Shown: positions 11,731 through 24,385, counted from the first letter of the stretch. The stretch is DNA of 64,000 nt from Ashinkailepas kermadecensis (GCA_034440615.1 JAOTOM010004382.1:62001-126000); one strand, 5' to 3'. The notes: generated from the letters alone by a model not told the origin. A program made the numbers and translations.

Positions 11731-13703
11731 TTACATGCTTCCGGCTTCACCTCCTGAGATCCTTAGTTCTGTGGCCGATCTCTGCCGAGATCTTGGGCTT
11801 CCCCTCCTGGTGGCGATGGTGTGCACGTGGACAGCCGCTTGCGTCCAGTCTCGGGGACGCACCACACAGTAGCAAGGTGTGACGTGTGGTCCAGTCACAC
11901 ACACAGTAGCAAGGTGTGACGCTCTCCCACCGCCGCGGGGTGGCATGGGAGGCGGGCCCATCACCTTCCCAGTCTCTCCAGTTGACATTTGACTGGCACG
12001 GTAAGCTGGTGATGGTGGATGTGTCGACTTGGGAGACTGTCCGACCCGTGCGCTCGGCGAGGGGTCTCTGGACCCATGAGTCACCGGGGACCAGGCAGCT
12101 CGCGCGGCTGGCGATGGGTCCCGGGACCCGCCACGGGATGCCCGGCCCGACGCCCCCATATCAGGAGCACCAGAGCGGACCTCCAAGGCCGGTTGCCGCT
12201 GGACTGCCGAGGGTGGTACCACAGGCACTCTGCGGGCGATTGCACCGGTCCCACCAGAAATGGTTGGAGGTGGCGGAGGGCAAACAGTGGATTTGGGAGA
12301 GGGTGAGCTGTGGTGGGTGGATGTGGATGTGGTGGTGGCAGTGGATGTGATGGTGACGGTGGATGAGGTGGAGTTTCGGGAGGAGGTGGCGGATTGGCTT
12401 GGCCTCTTGTTTTTTTGTGCAACAAAAAAATCCCTCTTGATGCTGGTCTGCGGGATTAGGCAAGGCATTCGGCGTCGGAAGCTTCCAACCGGTCAGGGGC
12501 CGGGTGGGCTGTGACTGCTCTGACGAGCAGACCAGTCCAAACGATGTCAAAGGTGCCTTAAGCTGTGCCAGGACTTGTGCAGTGCTGCAGATCTGCGACT
12601 GCTGTTGCTCTGTTGGGCATGTTGGTTGAGCAATGGGAGATGGAAGCTGGGAAGTAATGGGTGACCCCGGGTGATTGGTAGTACGTGGCGTGCTCCTCGC
12701 CTTCACTGCGTACGATATCTTTTGGGGTGCGTCTCATCATAGACCTCCCTGGCCTGCCGAAAGGATAAGTTCCTGGAGCATTTCAGAGTTAGGATTTCTC
12801 TTTCCTTCAGGTATGCTGGACATGTTCTGTCAAAGGCAGAATGTGCTACTTGGCCATGGCCGCAATTGACACACCACAGGTGTTCCGAATCGCACTTCCC
12901 GTCAGGGTCTTCTGACGTGCCGCACCTACCACAGGTCGGGCGGCCGCGGCAATATTGGGTAGTGTGTCCGTAACGTTGGCACCTAAAACATCTCATCGGG
13001 TGCGGGATGAAAACGTATACCTTTACCTTCACGTATCCTACGCACACTGTAGCGGGAAGGTCTGTCGAATTAAAAGTTAAAATAATGTTGTTTGTTGCTT
13101 GCAGGTCGCTCCCTCTCCTCACCTTGATCCTGCGCGCTTCCACGACACCGTACTCAGATAGGCCATCGACGATTTCTGAATCCGATACGTCTTTAAGATC
13201 AAAGCAGTTTATAACGCCTTTTGAGTTTTTTTTTTTGTCCTATGGGGCTCGACCACATTAGGTATGGAAACGTCCATCGTCTTACCCTGTTCCCTTACGC
13301 AGTATTTTAATTCCGTTACTTCGAGGGTCCTCTTAGCGTCGTCTGCACTCTGAAACTCCACTTCGATTGATCCATCTCGCAGCTTCTCACATCTCACTAC
13401 TTCACCCAATTTATCGCATCCGCGTTAACGCTCAAAGGGCGAAAGTGCAGATAGGTTCTTCTCAGGCTCACTAGATTTTAATACAAGTACTCGCGGAGAG
13501 GGTGATCTGGCTTCCCAACTATTGTTTCCAACTATACTTCCTCTATGAGAAGTAGTGGTAGGGACCACGGTGCGGGACGGTGAACTTGCAGGGCGGTACG
13601 CCTCTGCAGGTGTCGGGCGGGTGATACGACTTCCGGAAGGGAAGCTAACATTCTGTCCCTTTCTGAGAGGTCCAGGGTGGGTTTGTTTAGTTGAGTTATC
13701 CAT
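11731..13703 (-). pseudogene. LINE ORF1: RNA-binding gag-like protein with CCHC zinc knuckles, disrupted
   Basis: ORF1 starts MDNSTKQTHPGPLRKG at 13703. A TAA near 13425 and a frameshift at an A11 run (as read on the - strand, about 13230-13242) split it. Between them lies an RRM-like segment (GSIEVEFQSADDAKRTLEVT). The third segment, in another frame, holds the knuckles: CFRCQRYGHTTQYC (CX2CX4HX4C), then CGRCGTSEDPDGKC, then CVNCGHGQVAHSAFDRTC, at about 12810-12990. Below about 12700 the protein becomes Pro/Ser/Thr-rich, broken across frames. In this family ORF1 binds the element RNA as a ribonucleoprotein. Too many breaks are present for a functional product. Confidence 0.8.
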
Positions 13704-14529
13704 GAAAGTGTGCGTTTATTTCGGCTCCTCGTGGTATCCCACCACACAGTGGCCCTACCGGGGGGGGGGGCGCCTGTATCCCAACAACGGGAGGGCGTCA
13801 GGTACCCGAGGAGCGATGCGGGCCAGGCGATGCCATCCCCGGCCGGTAGAGAGGTACTCATCACCACGGCCGGGATCCAGCACCACCCACCCCTTGACCC
13901 CTGCCGGCCAGGCCAGCAAGCACCAGAATGAAGCCCGGACCACCGACCCGAGGCGACAAGCCACTTGGTCCGCATGGGGCCATACGAACCCGCCCGCCCC
14001 TCCGGGATATCAGTACTAAAGAGGCGTGTTGGTTCCTCGTCACAACTAGCACCGTGCGACGGGGGACCTCAGCCTCCAGGACTCCATCAACCCCGGGGGA
14101 CGGGCCGAGGCCCGGGGGGGGCCGCAGCTTCCCCGATAAAGCTGAGCTGATGGGCGGGACCGGGGAAGTTGCCCTACCTGCTCGTAGTACGGAGAGTTGA
14201 TGTTGCAGGGCCAGGTGGAGGACACAGACGTTGAGATAGGATGGGCATTGGAATGGAAGCGTATGGATGGAAGGACGAGTGAGGTACTCTTAGTCTCGCC
14301 CCCCACCAGTGGACCGGTGGCCTGGTCCGCCGGGTCCTTGGGGCACGCAATCCCCCCACCACGGAAAGGTGGTGCCTCGTCGGGGGATAAGACGGGGATG
14401 TGGTGGGGATGGCGCGGAGGAGACACGGGGAGGTGACGCCGTGATGACGATGCAGATCAGACGTTGACAGGGAGATGACGGGGGTGACGTTGGGAATTAC
14501 AAGGGTGAGGCTGGGGTGGGATCGGCAAT

Positions 14530-15470
14530 TACAAGGGTCGGCGTCGGCACCCGGCCCAGCCGAGACGAGGGGGGTCGATGCCCGGCCCAGCTGAGACGAG
14601 GGTCGGTGTCGGCACCCGGCCCAACTGAGACGAGGGTCGGCGTCGGCACCCGGCCCAGCTGAGACGAGGGGGGTCGGTGCCCGGCCCAACTGAGACGAGG
14701 GGGTCGGTGCCTGGCCCAACTGAGACGAGGGGGGTCGGTGTCCGGCCCAGCTGAGACGAGGGTCGGCGCGTCGGCACCCGGCCCAACTGAGACGAGGGTC
14801 GGCGTCAGCACCCGGCCCAGCTGAGACGAGGGGGGTCGGTGCCCGGCCCAACTGAGACGAGGGTGGTCGGTGCCCGGCCCAACTGAGACGAGGGTCGGTG
14901 TCGGCACCCGGCCCAACTGAGACGAGGGTCGGCGTCGGCACCCGGCCCAGCTGAGACGGGGGGGGTCGATGCCCGGCCCAGCTGAGACGAGGGTCGGTGT
15001 CGGCACCCGGCCCAACTGAGACGAGGGTCGGCGTCGGCACCCGGCCCAGCTGAGACGAGGGGGGTCGGTGCCCGGCCCAGCTGAGACGAGGGGGGTCGAT
15101 GCCCGGCCCAGCTGAGACGAGGGTCGGTGTCGGCACCCGGCCCAACTGAGACGAGGGTCGGCGTCGGCACCCGGCCCAGCTGAGACGAGGGGGGTCGATG
15201 CCCGGCCCAGCTGAGACGAGGGTCGGTGTCGGCACCCGGCCCAACTGAGACGAGGGTCGGCGTCGGCACCCGGCCCAGCTGAGACGGGGGGTCGATGCCC
15301 GGCCCAGCTGAGACGAGGGTCGGTGTCGGCACCCGGCCCAACTGAGACGAGGGTCGGCGTCGGCACCCGGCCCAGCTGAGACGAGGGGGGTCGATGCCCG
15401 GCCCAGCTGAGACGAGGGTCGGTGTCGGCACCCGGCCCAACTGAGACGAGGGGGGTCGGCACCCGGCCCC
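14530..15470 (-). repeat. 31/34-bp minisatellite, left arm
   Basis: Roughly 28 units of two interspersed types: 34 bp with ggtcggcgtcggcacccggc and 31 bp with ggggggtcggtgcccggc, each joined by ccagctgagacgag. Orientation is opposite to the right arm. Open frames on the - strand come from the lack of stops in the unit, not from a gene. Confidence 0.92.
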
Positions 15471-15724
15471 CCCTCTATCTATGAAGCCTGGATAGCTTGG
15501 GGGATGAGGTTTTGATGGTACGAGAATGCGGTGCAGACGAGATGCAGGATGCAGCTCGGATGGTGCGGGGGTGAGGCTCGGACCGGACGTGGACGAGGTC
15601 CGCATGGGATGTGTATGGGAATCGGTTCGGATGGAGTGGACAGACAGGGTGCAGAGTCAGAGATGAGACGAGACAGGGTGCAGAGCAGCTGGCGTGAGGG
15701 CTGGACCGGCCCGCTGGCACCCGA

Positions 15725-16806
15725 CGCCGGCCCTCATCTCAGCTCGGCTGGGTGCCGACGCCGACCCCCCGTCTCAGCTCGGCTGGGTGCCGACGCCGAC
15801 CCTCGTCTCAGCTGGGCCGGGTGCCGACGCCGACCCTCGTCTCAGCTGGGCCGGGTGCCGACGCCGACCCTCGTCTCAGCTGGGCCGGGCACCGACCCCC
15901 CTCGTCTCAGCTGGGCCGGGTGCCGACGCCGACCCTCGTCTCAGCTGGGCCGGGTGCCGACGCCGACCCTCGTCTCAGCTGGGCCGGGTGCCGACGCCGA
16001 CCCTCGTCTCAGCTGGGCCGGGCACCGACCACCCTCGTCTCAATTGGGCCGGGCACCGACCCCCTCGTCTCAGCTGGGCCGGGTGCTGACGCCGACCCTC
16101 GTCTCAGTTGGGCCGGGTGCCGACGCGCCGACCCTCGTCTCAGCTGGGCCGGACACCGACCCCCTCGTCTCAGTTGGGCCGGGCACCGACCCCCCTCGTC
16201 TCAGCTCGGCCGGGCACCGACCCCCTCGTCTCAGCTGGGCCGGGTGCCGACGCCGACCCTCGTCTCAGCTTGGCCGGGTGCCGACGCCGACCCTCGTCTC
16301 AGCTGGGCCGGGCACCGACCCCCCTCGTCTCAGCTGGGCCGGGTGCCGACGCCGACCCTCGTCTCAGTTGGGCCGGGTGCCGACCCCGACCCTCGTCTCA
16401 GCTGGGCCGGGTGCCGACGCCGACCCTCGTCTCAGCTGGGCCGGGTGCCGACGCCGACCCTCGTCTCAGCTGGGCCGGGTGCCGACGCCGACCCTCGTCT
16501 CAGCTGGGCCGGGTGCCGACGCCGACCCTCGTCTCAGCTGGGCCGGGTGCCGACGCCGACCCTCGTCTCAGCTGGGCCGGACACCGAGCCCCCTCGTCTC
16601 AGTTGGGCCGGGCACCGACCCCCCTCGTCTCAGCTCGGCCGGGCACCGACCCCCTCGTCTCAGCTGGGCCGGGTGCCGACGCCGACCCTCGTCTCAGCTG
16701 GGCCGGGCACCGACCCTCGTCTCAGTTGGGCCGGGCACCGACCCCCCTCGTCTCAGTTGGGCCAGGTGCCGACGCCGACCCTCGTCTCAGCTGGGCCAGG
16801 TGCTGA
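15725..16806 (+). repeat. 31/34-bp minisatellite, right arm (inverted)
   Basis: Same units as 14530-15470 but on the opposite strand (ctcgtctcagctgggccggg), about 33 copies. The two arms are separated by 254 bases of unique sequence (15471-15724) with gatgcaggatgcagctcgg-type short repeats. Confidence 0.92.
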
Positions 16807-17149
16807 CGCCCCGGTCGCCGTTGCGTCATTCGCGTCAACAGAGTCGGCAGCCAAGCCAAGCGCGCCGAATGCGCAACGGGGGTGGAGTGTGTGTGGGGGG
16901 GGAGGAGGTTGCACTCACACAGAACCGGCGCCGTCTGATCCCCTCCAACACCGTGCCATGGCCACGATATGACGGACTTATTGGGAGGTGGGGAGGGAGG
17001 GTTCATGTGTCATATCCGGCCTCGTCAGCCAACGCTGTTCGTTTTCCCTTCTGCTTCGGAAGGCAGCCGACGGTCGAGCCAATGAAACGAACTCGGTGAG
17101 CAATCAGTATTCATTCTCGTGGTATACCGACTAGAGTCGGGAATTCCAA

Positions 17150-17345
17150 CCCAACCTGCCACGCCTTCTTTGCACAGGAACTTCAGCCCTTAGTTACACA
17201 GGAACTCCAGCATACCTTACCAAGCCGAAGATGCACCATGTAACTCCAGCCCACCTAACCAAGCCTTAGTTACACAGAAACGCCAGTATACCCTACCAAA
17301 CCTTATTTACTCAGGAACTCATGTCCCACCTGACCGAGCCAGATT
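17150..17345 (+). repeat. Degenerate tandem repeat with caggaactccag motif
   Basis: Three to four diverged copies of acacaggaactccag, then accaagcc/accaaacc. No ORF. Confidence 0.55.
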
Positions 17346-17635
17346 TGCAGGAGCAGAAAACTCGGTGTGCGAACTGTGATACGGGAGTAATAAATAGCTA
17401 CACTAAAGGCATCACATGCCGTGTATTTACAGAGATGTCCAGACGTTCTGGTACGTATAATAGGAACTGCCTACAAATGAAATTATTTCATTTAAAATAT
17501 AAAAATGTGTTATGTTCCCGCATCTAGAAAGCGGGAAGTTCGAACAGAATCCTAGCTTCTACACGAAAGTTGTATGTCCATTTCTTTTGAGCAGTATGTG
17601 ATCTATTATGACTTTTCGATTATCCTGTGCAACGA

Positions 17636-17936
17636 TCCTGCACATCACCCTGCACACCACCCTGCATATCACCCGTATATCATACTCTACATCACCCGTA
17701 CATCACTGTGTACATCACCACGCATATCATCGCACATCACCCTGCATATCACCCCGTACATCACTCAGTGAATCACCCCGCACATCACCCTGCATATCAC
17801 CCCGTACATCACTCTGTACATCACCCTGAATATCACCCCGTATATCACCCTGTACATCACCCTGTACATCACCTGTGCATCACCCCGCACATCACACCGC
17901 ACGTCACCTTGCGCATCACCCCGCACATCAACGTGC
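17636..17936 (+). repeat. 12-bp-type minisatellite (catcaccctgta)
   Basis: About 25 degenerate copies of tacatcaccctg. Frames translate to Ile-Thr-Leu or His-Pro runs with no flanking homology. Confidence 0.88.
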
Positions 17937-18896
17937 ACTTGCAGGTCAAAAACAGCCCCGACCCTGCCGTGATCCACTCCTAATAATCGATAAGTCTGGC
18001 TGTATTTTTATCACGACTCATTGAACATGGACCTCTGCGGAATCAAACGCTCGAGTTGTGGACAGGAGCTTATCATCTCTAACGACATCAATCTAGTTGT
18101 TTGATCGACGATGAATGATTCATCCGAGTTGGGCAGAAACGATCACGACAATTGGAAACCATCGCCGCCCGCCAATGCAATGTCTGGAATTATTACCATT
18201 ACCGGTAATAATTCCAGGGGCTCCGCCGAGGCGTTCCGGTCACGTCAGCTCGGAGAATCGAGGCATCTTGCGCACGCCGATTTCGCCCTTAGTTAGCGCA
18301 CGAACGGCACCGCGTCCGCCACCCACCACAAAACGGAACGCTTCTGTGTTACCGAACACACGTAACCGTACGCAGGTGCAGCCATCTATGCATGCAACAC
18401 CACCAGGTCATTATCGGGCCAATGCATGCAGATGGCTATCGTGTTTCTCCCTGTGCCCTCACAGATTGCGCACTGTGTTGCATAACAATGTGAAACTCGA
18501 CATTCGCACAACACATAGGAACGTCGTGAGGTCGGCTGCTGAGCGGGGTTCGTGATGACCGCGTGTGTGTCTTGTTGAGTTTGACCGGCCTGCCACCGTG
18601 CCGTTGATGTCGACCGCTGTGATGGTCGATGGGCCCTCTCCCCGAGACGTTTGCAGCCAGGTGTGTGGAAGCACAACAACGGCAGCTACGCCACTAAAAG
18701 CGATTGACGGAGCTACAAGTGTGCTTTACAACATTAAGGCATCGCAAATCATCTCTCGTTTTCTGGCAGAGGACACCAAACACCACTTTTGCAAAAGTTG
18801 GCTTTTGGCCGTGTTGTGTACCACTGGCAAAATTACCTCGATTTTATTGAGCTGCACAATGCTAGTAAATATGACAAGCTCGACTTCGGTGCTTCT

Positions 18897-19055
18897 GGAA
18901 AATAGGAGGGAGTATCTAAATAGCCTTCTGATTTTAACCGTCTCTGAGACGTTGAGATGTCCTTTCCAATGCGCCAGCATTCCTTTGTCTACCGAAGTAC
19001 CACATTAACAGCCACAATCAGCGGTGTATTTAGATGAGCACCTGGCCATATGGCT
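18897..19055. repeat. 159-bp direct repeat, left copy
   Basis: It matches 20035-20193 without visible differences at an offset of 1138 bases. It contains no LTR-like TG..CA ends and no ORF. A partial re-duplication (gatgagcacctggcc) follows at about 19057-19071, right before the LINE fragment. Confidence 0.93.
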
Positions 19056-19069
19056 CGATGAGCACCTGG

Positions 19070-20037
19070 CCCTTAGAGCCTCTGATACCCATGAGGTGCA
19101 ACTTCATAAGAATACCGTGCCGCCATGCAGTATCATATGCTCCGTTAATTTCGAAAAATATCGCTGCTGTGTGGCATTGCTTCCTAAAGCCAGAGCGCAC
19201 AACAGAGTCGAGTGTTAAAACGTAATCAAGAGTGCTGCGATGTTTTCGGAAACCACTCTGTATCATAGAGAGAGGATTGTTATGTTCTAAAAACCACATT
19301 AGTCGGACATTCACGATTTTTTTTCTTCAAATAGCTTACATAAGGAGCATGCGAGCGAGTTTGGGCGATAATGTAGTGGGTCCTTACCGGTTTTATTTGG
19401 CTTGCGCATAGGCACTACGATTGCTTTCCGCCACGAGGATGGAAACGTGCCCGTTGTCCATATGTCATTTAGTGCTTTCAGGAGCGTGTCTAAGGCTGTT
19501 GTTGGTAAACGTTTAATGATATCATTATGCAATGTATCCGGACCCTCTGCCACGCTCTTCAGAGTGCTGATTGCTGCGGTCAGCTCGGAAGTAGAACATG
19601 GAATGTTGTATTCGAGGAGGTCTGTGGTTGAAAAATCAAGGGGGTGTGCTTCGCCTCGAGCCTTGTAGGTCGAGAAGCGCACGCTAATACTATTTTTCGA
19701 GCGTGCTGACAAAGCTCGTCCCATCTCGCCCGCTACTTCTTCCAGGTCAATGATATCTCGACCGGCCATGTGTGAGATGGGAAATGGAATTGTGGTATAC
19801 CTTCCAGAAAAGCGCTTAATGCGGGACCATACAGATGACAATGATGTGGATCGATTGAACGTGTTGACGTATGCTTTTCATGGTTCTCGTTTCGCTTTGG
19901 CGATAGTACGCCTAGCGAATGCCCGTGCTTTGCGGAAAGCTATTAAATGTGGCGTACAAAACTATTTATATTAAAGGTACGAAGCGCCCTATTTCTGGCA
20001 CATAACGCCTCTCGGCACTTTTCCGACCACCACGGGA
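19070..20037 (-). mobile_element. Internal LINE fragment, second copy of 9673-10636
   Basis: This segment is about 99% identical to the reverse transcriptase region of the LINE at 7660-13703, in the same orientation, differing by a few substitutions and two small indels. It shares the in-frame TGA and the Glu in FFEINGAYDTAW. It begins and ends inside the element and lacks either LINE end. It sits between 159-bp direct repeats. Confidence 0.92.
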
Positions 20038-20193
20038 AAATAGGAGGGAGTATCTAAATAGCCTTCTGATTTTAACCGTCTCTGAGACGTTGAGATGTCC
20101 TTTCCAATGCGCCAGCATTCCTTTGTCTACCGAAGTACCACATTAACAGCCACAATCAGCGGTGTATTTAGATGAGCACCTGGCCATATGGCT
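20035..20193. repeat. 159-bp direct repeat, right copy
   Basis: Partner of 18897-19055. The junction with the LINE fragment shares only the bases gga, suggesting microhomology. Unique sequence begins at 20194. Confidence 0.93.
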
Positions 20194-22493
20194 ACATCTG
20201 GCTATAATACTTCACACTTGGCAGCGAAAAAGACAGTTGCCCTAAGACTGAGAACAAAGGGAACAAAACAAGGTGAGGCTCTTAGCCCCATCCGTATGAC
20301 ATGGTCCTGGCTTGGCCACTGGTCGTATTGTCCGAGTAGCATGCACGCTACCACCATTGTGAGAAAAGAGGATCAAACAACAATATTATCGACAGGTAGC
20401 ATTACACATATGTGCATTTGACGGAATGAAGAGGCAAAAGCGTTAAATACCTCCATGAACTCTTGTTTCGTGGCACCGGACATATAATTCCGGACTGGTT
20501 GTTCGTAAATAAATCCTCGCAATTGGGCTGAATGGCCGCGGTAATTACTCCGTGCGCAGTTCGGGCCCTCGGATACAACACCATTGCAATGACCTCTGGC
20601 AGCCTGAGATCAACGGAGAACTCTCACCAGAAACACATGTGTTTAGCACCCAGGTGACACACGGCTAACGCCAAAGGCCATAGGCTTCCACCACTCAACT
20701 ACATAACGTGCGTGCTTGCACCCAGATGACACACTTAAGCACTTAAACACTTAAGACACACCCAGATGACGCTTTTGCTCAGGGACTTGCAGTACTCAAC
20801 CACACGACGCAAGACATGAAAGGCGATTTTCTATCAAATTCTAAGAGTCATTGGCCAAAACCGTAAGTCACCATTACGGGTAAATATATTAATAGTGTGG
20901 TTAAATGACAGAGAATGGCAATAATAAATAAAAAGTGGCTGGTTATTGAGAAGCATGTGACACGAAACGACTAAGCTTTTCACCATCAATAGGACAGTTG
21001 ATCCTCCTTTTCTCGCATGGAATGATAACGTATACTGAATTATTCATGTGTATTACTCTGTGCCCGCCTGCTACGTGCTTATTACCATTGAAGTGCACAC
21101 CTGTATTATGGTTGCCTCATGGAAAGGAGATGTTGGGGCACTGCGCCACCGGTATTTAAGTGGATAACACTGTCCTGTGTTGAGCGAAGTATTTTTAACG
21201 GTATATATATGTTTACTTCCCGGTATGCATGAGTACCGTGAAGTCTAATACTCAATACTTAGCGAAAATTGAAAGTGGTTGTCGTCCGCGTAGAAACAGA
21301 CAAATAGAAATACATGGCGGAACAGTGCGGCTACCCTGTGCGGACCACCCGGACATCCATCCATCCAGGCCAGATGGCTCCGTTGGACCATCCATCACTC
21401 TCGGCGCCCAGTCATCCCGTGAACGTCTTCCGGTGGGAGTGGCTGCATTTCAGTCAGCTGATTGCGATGACGTATGTGGACGACTGCGAGATGGCGGCGT
21501 GATTGCCAACACTGCAGCGGTGCCGGGTTTGTGTGTTGTCGGCCGCGCAGACGGCGGCCTGTCGGTACAGCGGTTTCAGCGCCGCCGAGGCTTCGTCAGT
21601 GCGGTGGCACGAGCCTGCCGAGCGGAATACTACGTGCAAGGAAACGGACCACGCGATTAGTTGATGTGCGCGGGCATCACAATGTGGGGATTGCACGGGG
21701 CCGCACAATGCACTGACAACAGCAAGAGTAGGGCAATACATGAACATCGGGCTAAATAGGGAAATACATCGACATCTGATAGCCCAACATGCTAACTGTA
21801 GAGGCCGTGCCCCTACCTCCCCCACTCATGAGGCCCCCTCCCCCACTCATGAGGCCATCCAGGAGAAGAGCATCGAACGCTTTAGTCGATTATTTCATGT
21901 AGCATCCATGGACCTAATGTTAAGTTCCGAATATGTTGACGGGACGTACCTATCCCCCCCCCCCCCGCCTCCTGCTTCTGTGGAAGATGGCCGCCTCATT
22001 CGCACACTCCCGTGAGCCGATCCAGAGTGGCGATGGTGGGCACTGAGGTGTGTGGCCCCTCCCTGATCGAGCACGACGTGCCCTGATCGGAGAACGCCAC
22101 GCCCCGGATCGGGAAACAGCGCCACATTGAGAATGCCCGACCACCGTGTCGTCGCGAAGTCTTCAGCCAAGGGTGCCTTCTCCCTCCCCCGGAAAGCTCA
22201 AGTGCAACCTGTCATCGAGATTTGCAGTGAAAGGCGTCCATCCGGGGAAAATGTGCTCTCTGTGGATGGGTCTGAGTGCATCCCTCCCCTTAGGCTTTTT
22301 TCCCGATCAGCGACGCACCTGCGGGGAAATATGGTGCCTGGAACGCCTCGCCTCACCTCGATAACAATTTCTCAGTCATCCAGTAATACCTCGCCATAGC
22401 GTTCAAACGGTAGCCTGCCTACTGAGCAAGTCAATATTTTTTTAAAATATCAAATGTGCACACACCTGTGGCGAGGAGCGGCGGTCCCACGCA
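20194..22493. other. Non-coding stretch, no gene seen
   Basis: Contains degenerate cccagatgacacac repeats near 20650-20770, a TATA-like gtatatatatg at about 21202, and a C run (21955-21967). A frame at 21229-21660 has no convincing homology. Confidence 0.45.
21822..21862 (+). repeat. 22-bp direct duplication
   Basis: ctcccccactcatgaggcc appears twice in tandem. Confidence 0.8.
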
Positions 22494-24171
22494 GCGCGGC
22501 CATGGATCATGGATTATGGACCAGGGATCATGCACGCCTGGATTGGAAACCAACAGCTGTTTGCGTATCAGCCCACCTAGCGGAGGGTAAGTAAAACACG
22601 GAAACGCGGCAGGTTTTGGGCCGTGCGCCTATGGGAGTTCAGAGTACGCATTTCGTATTGACATTTTTTATAATTGATTCAGTCATCCCAAGAGGATTGC
22701 ATCAGCCTTTCATGATACAGCATTTATCAAGGAACCTCACCGTTCTTTCCTTATTTATTTATTACGCTCCGTTCCGAAGTTGTCGTGGTGCGAAGTGAAG
22801 ACATCTGTGAGAGGGAGCCCACCTCTCCCCAAGGGTCGGCCCACCGATGTTGATATCTTGATGATCTTTATCTTGAATCTTTATCTCTTATCTCTCTATC
22901 TTTATCTTGATCTTGAAATGATTGGACGGGGAAAAGTACATGAAGGCAATGGGCCGACCAAAATGAATTGGGGAGGGGTGGGGGGGGGGGGACATTCCAT
23001 TGGCTCCAATGTTAGAAGTTGAAATAATTGCGGGCGTGGTTAAGCAAACATTAAGGTGGCAGTTCCCCTCAAAGGTATGTAAAACAACACCCCTGAGTCG
23101 AACGACTGGCAAGTGGTAGCGAATCGGCGAGAGGTAGTGGCGTTGCCAGCTAGGGTATGTTGCAAGGGCTGATCCAAGGGAAGGAAGCGAAAGTGGCACC
23201 CCTTATGACCCGAAGGACGCCTCTCTTGGAGGTTCCAGTGTGCCCCTGCCTCGAATTTCTCAGCGCAACGCGCTCCTCGGCCTGGGAACGGCAGTCCTCC
23301 GGGAGTCTAAACGCACGCCGCGAATTTTTCGGCGAAAGGCATTCCTCAGACAAAAACAAATGGTGCCTCTCTGGGAGATCGGAGTGTACCCCGTATAACT
23401 GTTCTAGACCAAGAGCCGCCCCTCTGGAGAAATGACTCCTCCTTGGCAAAATCATAAATCTGTCAGTGGTATGATGTAGGAGGAGGAGGCTTGTACCCTC
23501 CATTGAACTTCCGCTCGATCCTCTTTGCGGATTGGTGGATACGCCGAAGTCTGTACTCTCCCATTCAGTTGTGTAAACCACTCCACCGGAAAATATCAGC
23601 CACATATCGAGAGAGCAAGGATGGTGGGAGCGAAAGCAGAACCGCCCATTCTTATCTTTGAGAGTGAAACTGCCCCCTCAATGCTTGCTTCCCCCCACCT
23701 GAAATAATTTCAATTTCTAACATGGAAGCCTATGGAATGTGACCCCCCTCCTATTCAATTTAGTCTGCCTATTGCCTTCATGCACTTTGCCCCTCCGATC
23801 ATTTTAGGAAATCAACATCGGTGGGCCGACCCTTTCGGGGAATTCGGCTCCCTCTCACAGATGCCCTGACTTCGCATCACAACTTCGGAACGGAGCGTAA
23901 TAAATCAATAAGGAAAAAACGGTAAGGTTCCTTGATCAAGTCTGTATCATGAAAGGCAGATGCAATCCTCCTGGGGTGGCTGAATCAATTGAAAAAAATG
24001 TCAATACGAAATGCGTACCCCGAACTCCCATAGGCGCACGGCCTAAAACTGGCCGCGTTTCCATGTTTTTGCTTACCCTCCGCTAGGTGGCAGGTTGGTG
24101 CCGCTGATACGCGCAGATCAAAGGCGCCGACGCGGAGTTTCCAATCCAGGCGTACATCATCCATGGCGCGG
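22494..24171. mobile_element. Element with long terminal inverted repeats (about 0.5 kb arms)
   Basis: 22494-23030 and the reverse complement of 23690-24171 align end to end with about 85-90% identity by eye. Landmarks: cgcggccatggat at the tips, ctagcggagggtaag, gcgcctatgggagttc, tacgctccgttccgaag and gggtcggcccaccgatg. The middle (23031-23689) is unique and has no convincing ORF. This resembles a foldback or other non-autonomous DNA transposon. Tip duplications were not resolved. Confidence 0.8.
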
Positions 24172-24238
24172 CCTCATCCGGCCGGACAGTTCGTCAAACT
24201 AGACAAACATACCGCGCCAGAAGCCGCGCAGCCCCCCC

Positions 24239-24385
24239 CCCCTCATCTCGGGGTGGGCCGTATCAACGGGAACGCTCCGGCCAGACACGTCGGCAACACA
24301 GCCCCCCCACACAGCCCCCCCCACCACCTCATCTCGGGGTGGGCCGTATCAACGGGAACGCTCCTGCCAGACACGTCGGCGACGA
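24239..24385 (+). repeat. 87-bp tandem duplication
   Basis: ctcatctcggggtgggccgt, atcaacgggaacgctcc and agacacgtcgg occur twice at 87-base spacing. Confidence 0.8.

Larger units (their letters stand above)
7660..13703 (-). mobile_element. Near full-length, decayed RNase-H-bearing LINE (I/Jockey superfamily)
   Basis: Read on the - strand the element has ORF1 (13703 to about 11731) with zinc knuckles, then ORF2 (about 11668 to 7783) with AP-type endonuclease, reverse transcriptase and RNase H, the order of I/Jockey-group non-LTR retrotransposons. A (GAT)n/(ATC)n tract at about 7660-7683 follows 100 bases of 3' UTR and could be the 3' microsatellite tail typical of the I group. The GC-rich stretch 13710-14100 may be 5' UTR, but no 5' end or target-site duplication was found. 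Several frameshifts and stops make it non-autonomous. A SINE is nested at 11286-11450. Confidence 0.85.

Noticed and set aside
14174..17099. Long Pro-rich frames on both strands
   Set aside because: They follow the inverted 31/34-bp minisatellite and change meaning in each frame.
18897..20193. LTR retrotransposon
   Set aside because: The 159-bp repeats lack TG..CA ends, primer-binding site and polypurine tract; the interior is a LINE fragment.
21229..21660. Frame with GGTVRLPC resembling an Ig B strand
   Set aside because: No Trp-containing C strand or D-x-G-x-Y follows, and no phase-2 donor suits exon 1.
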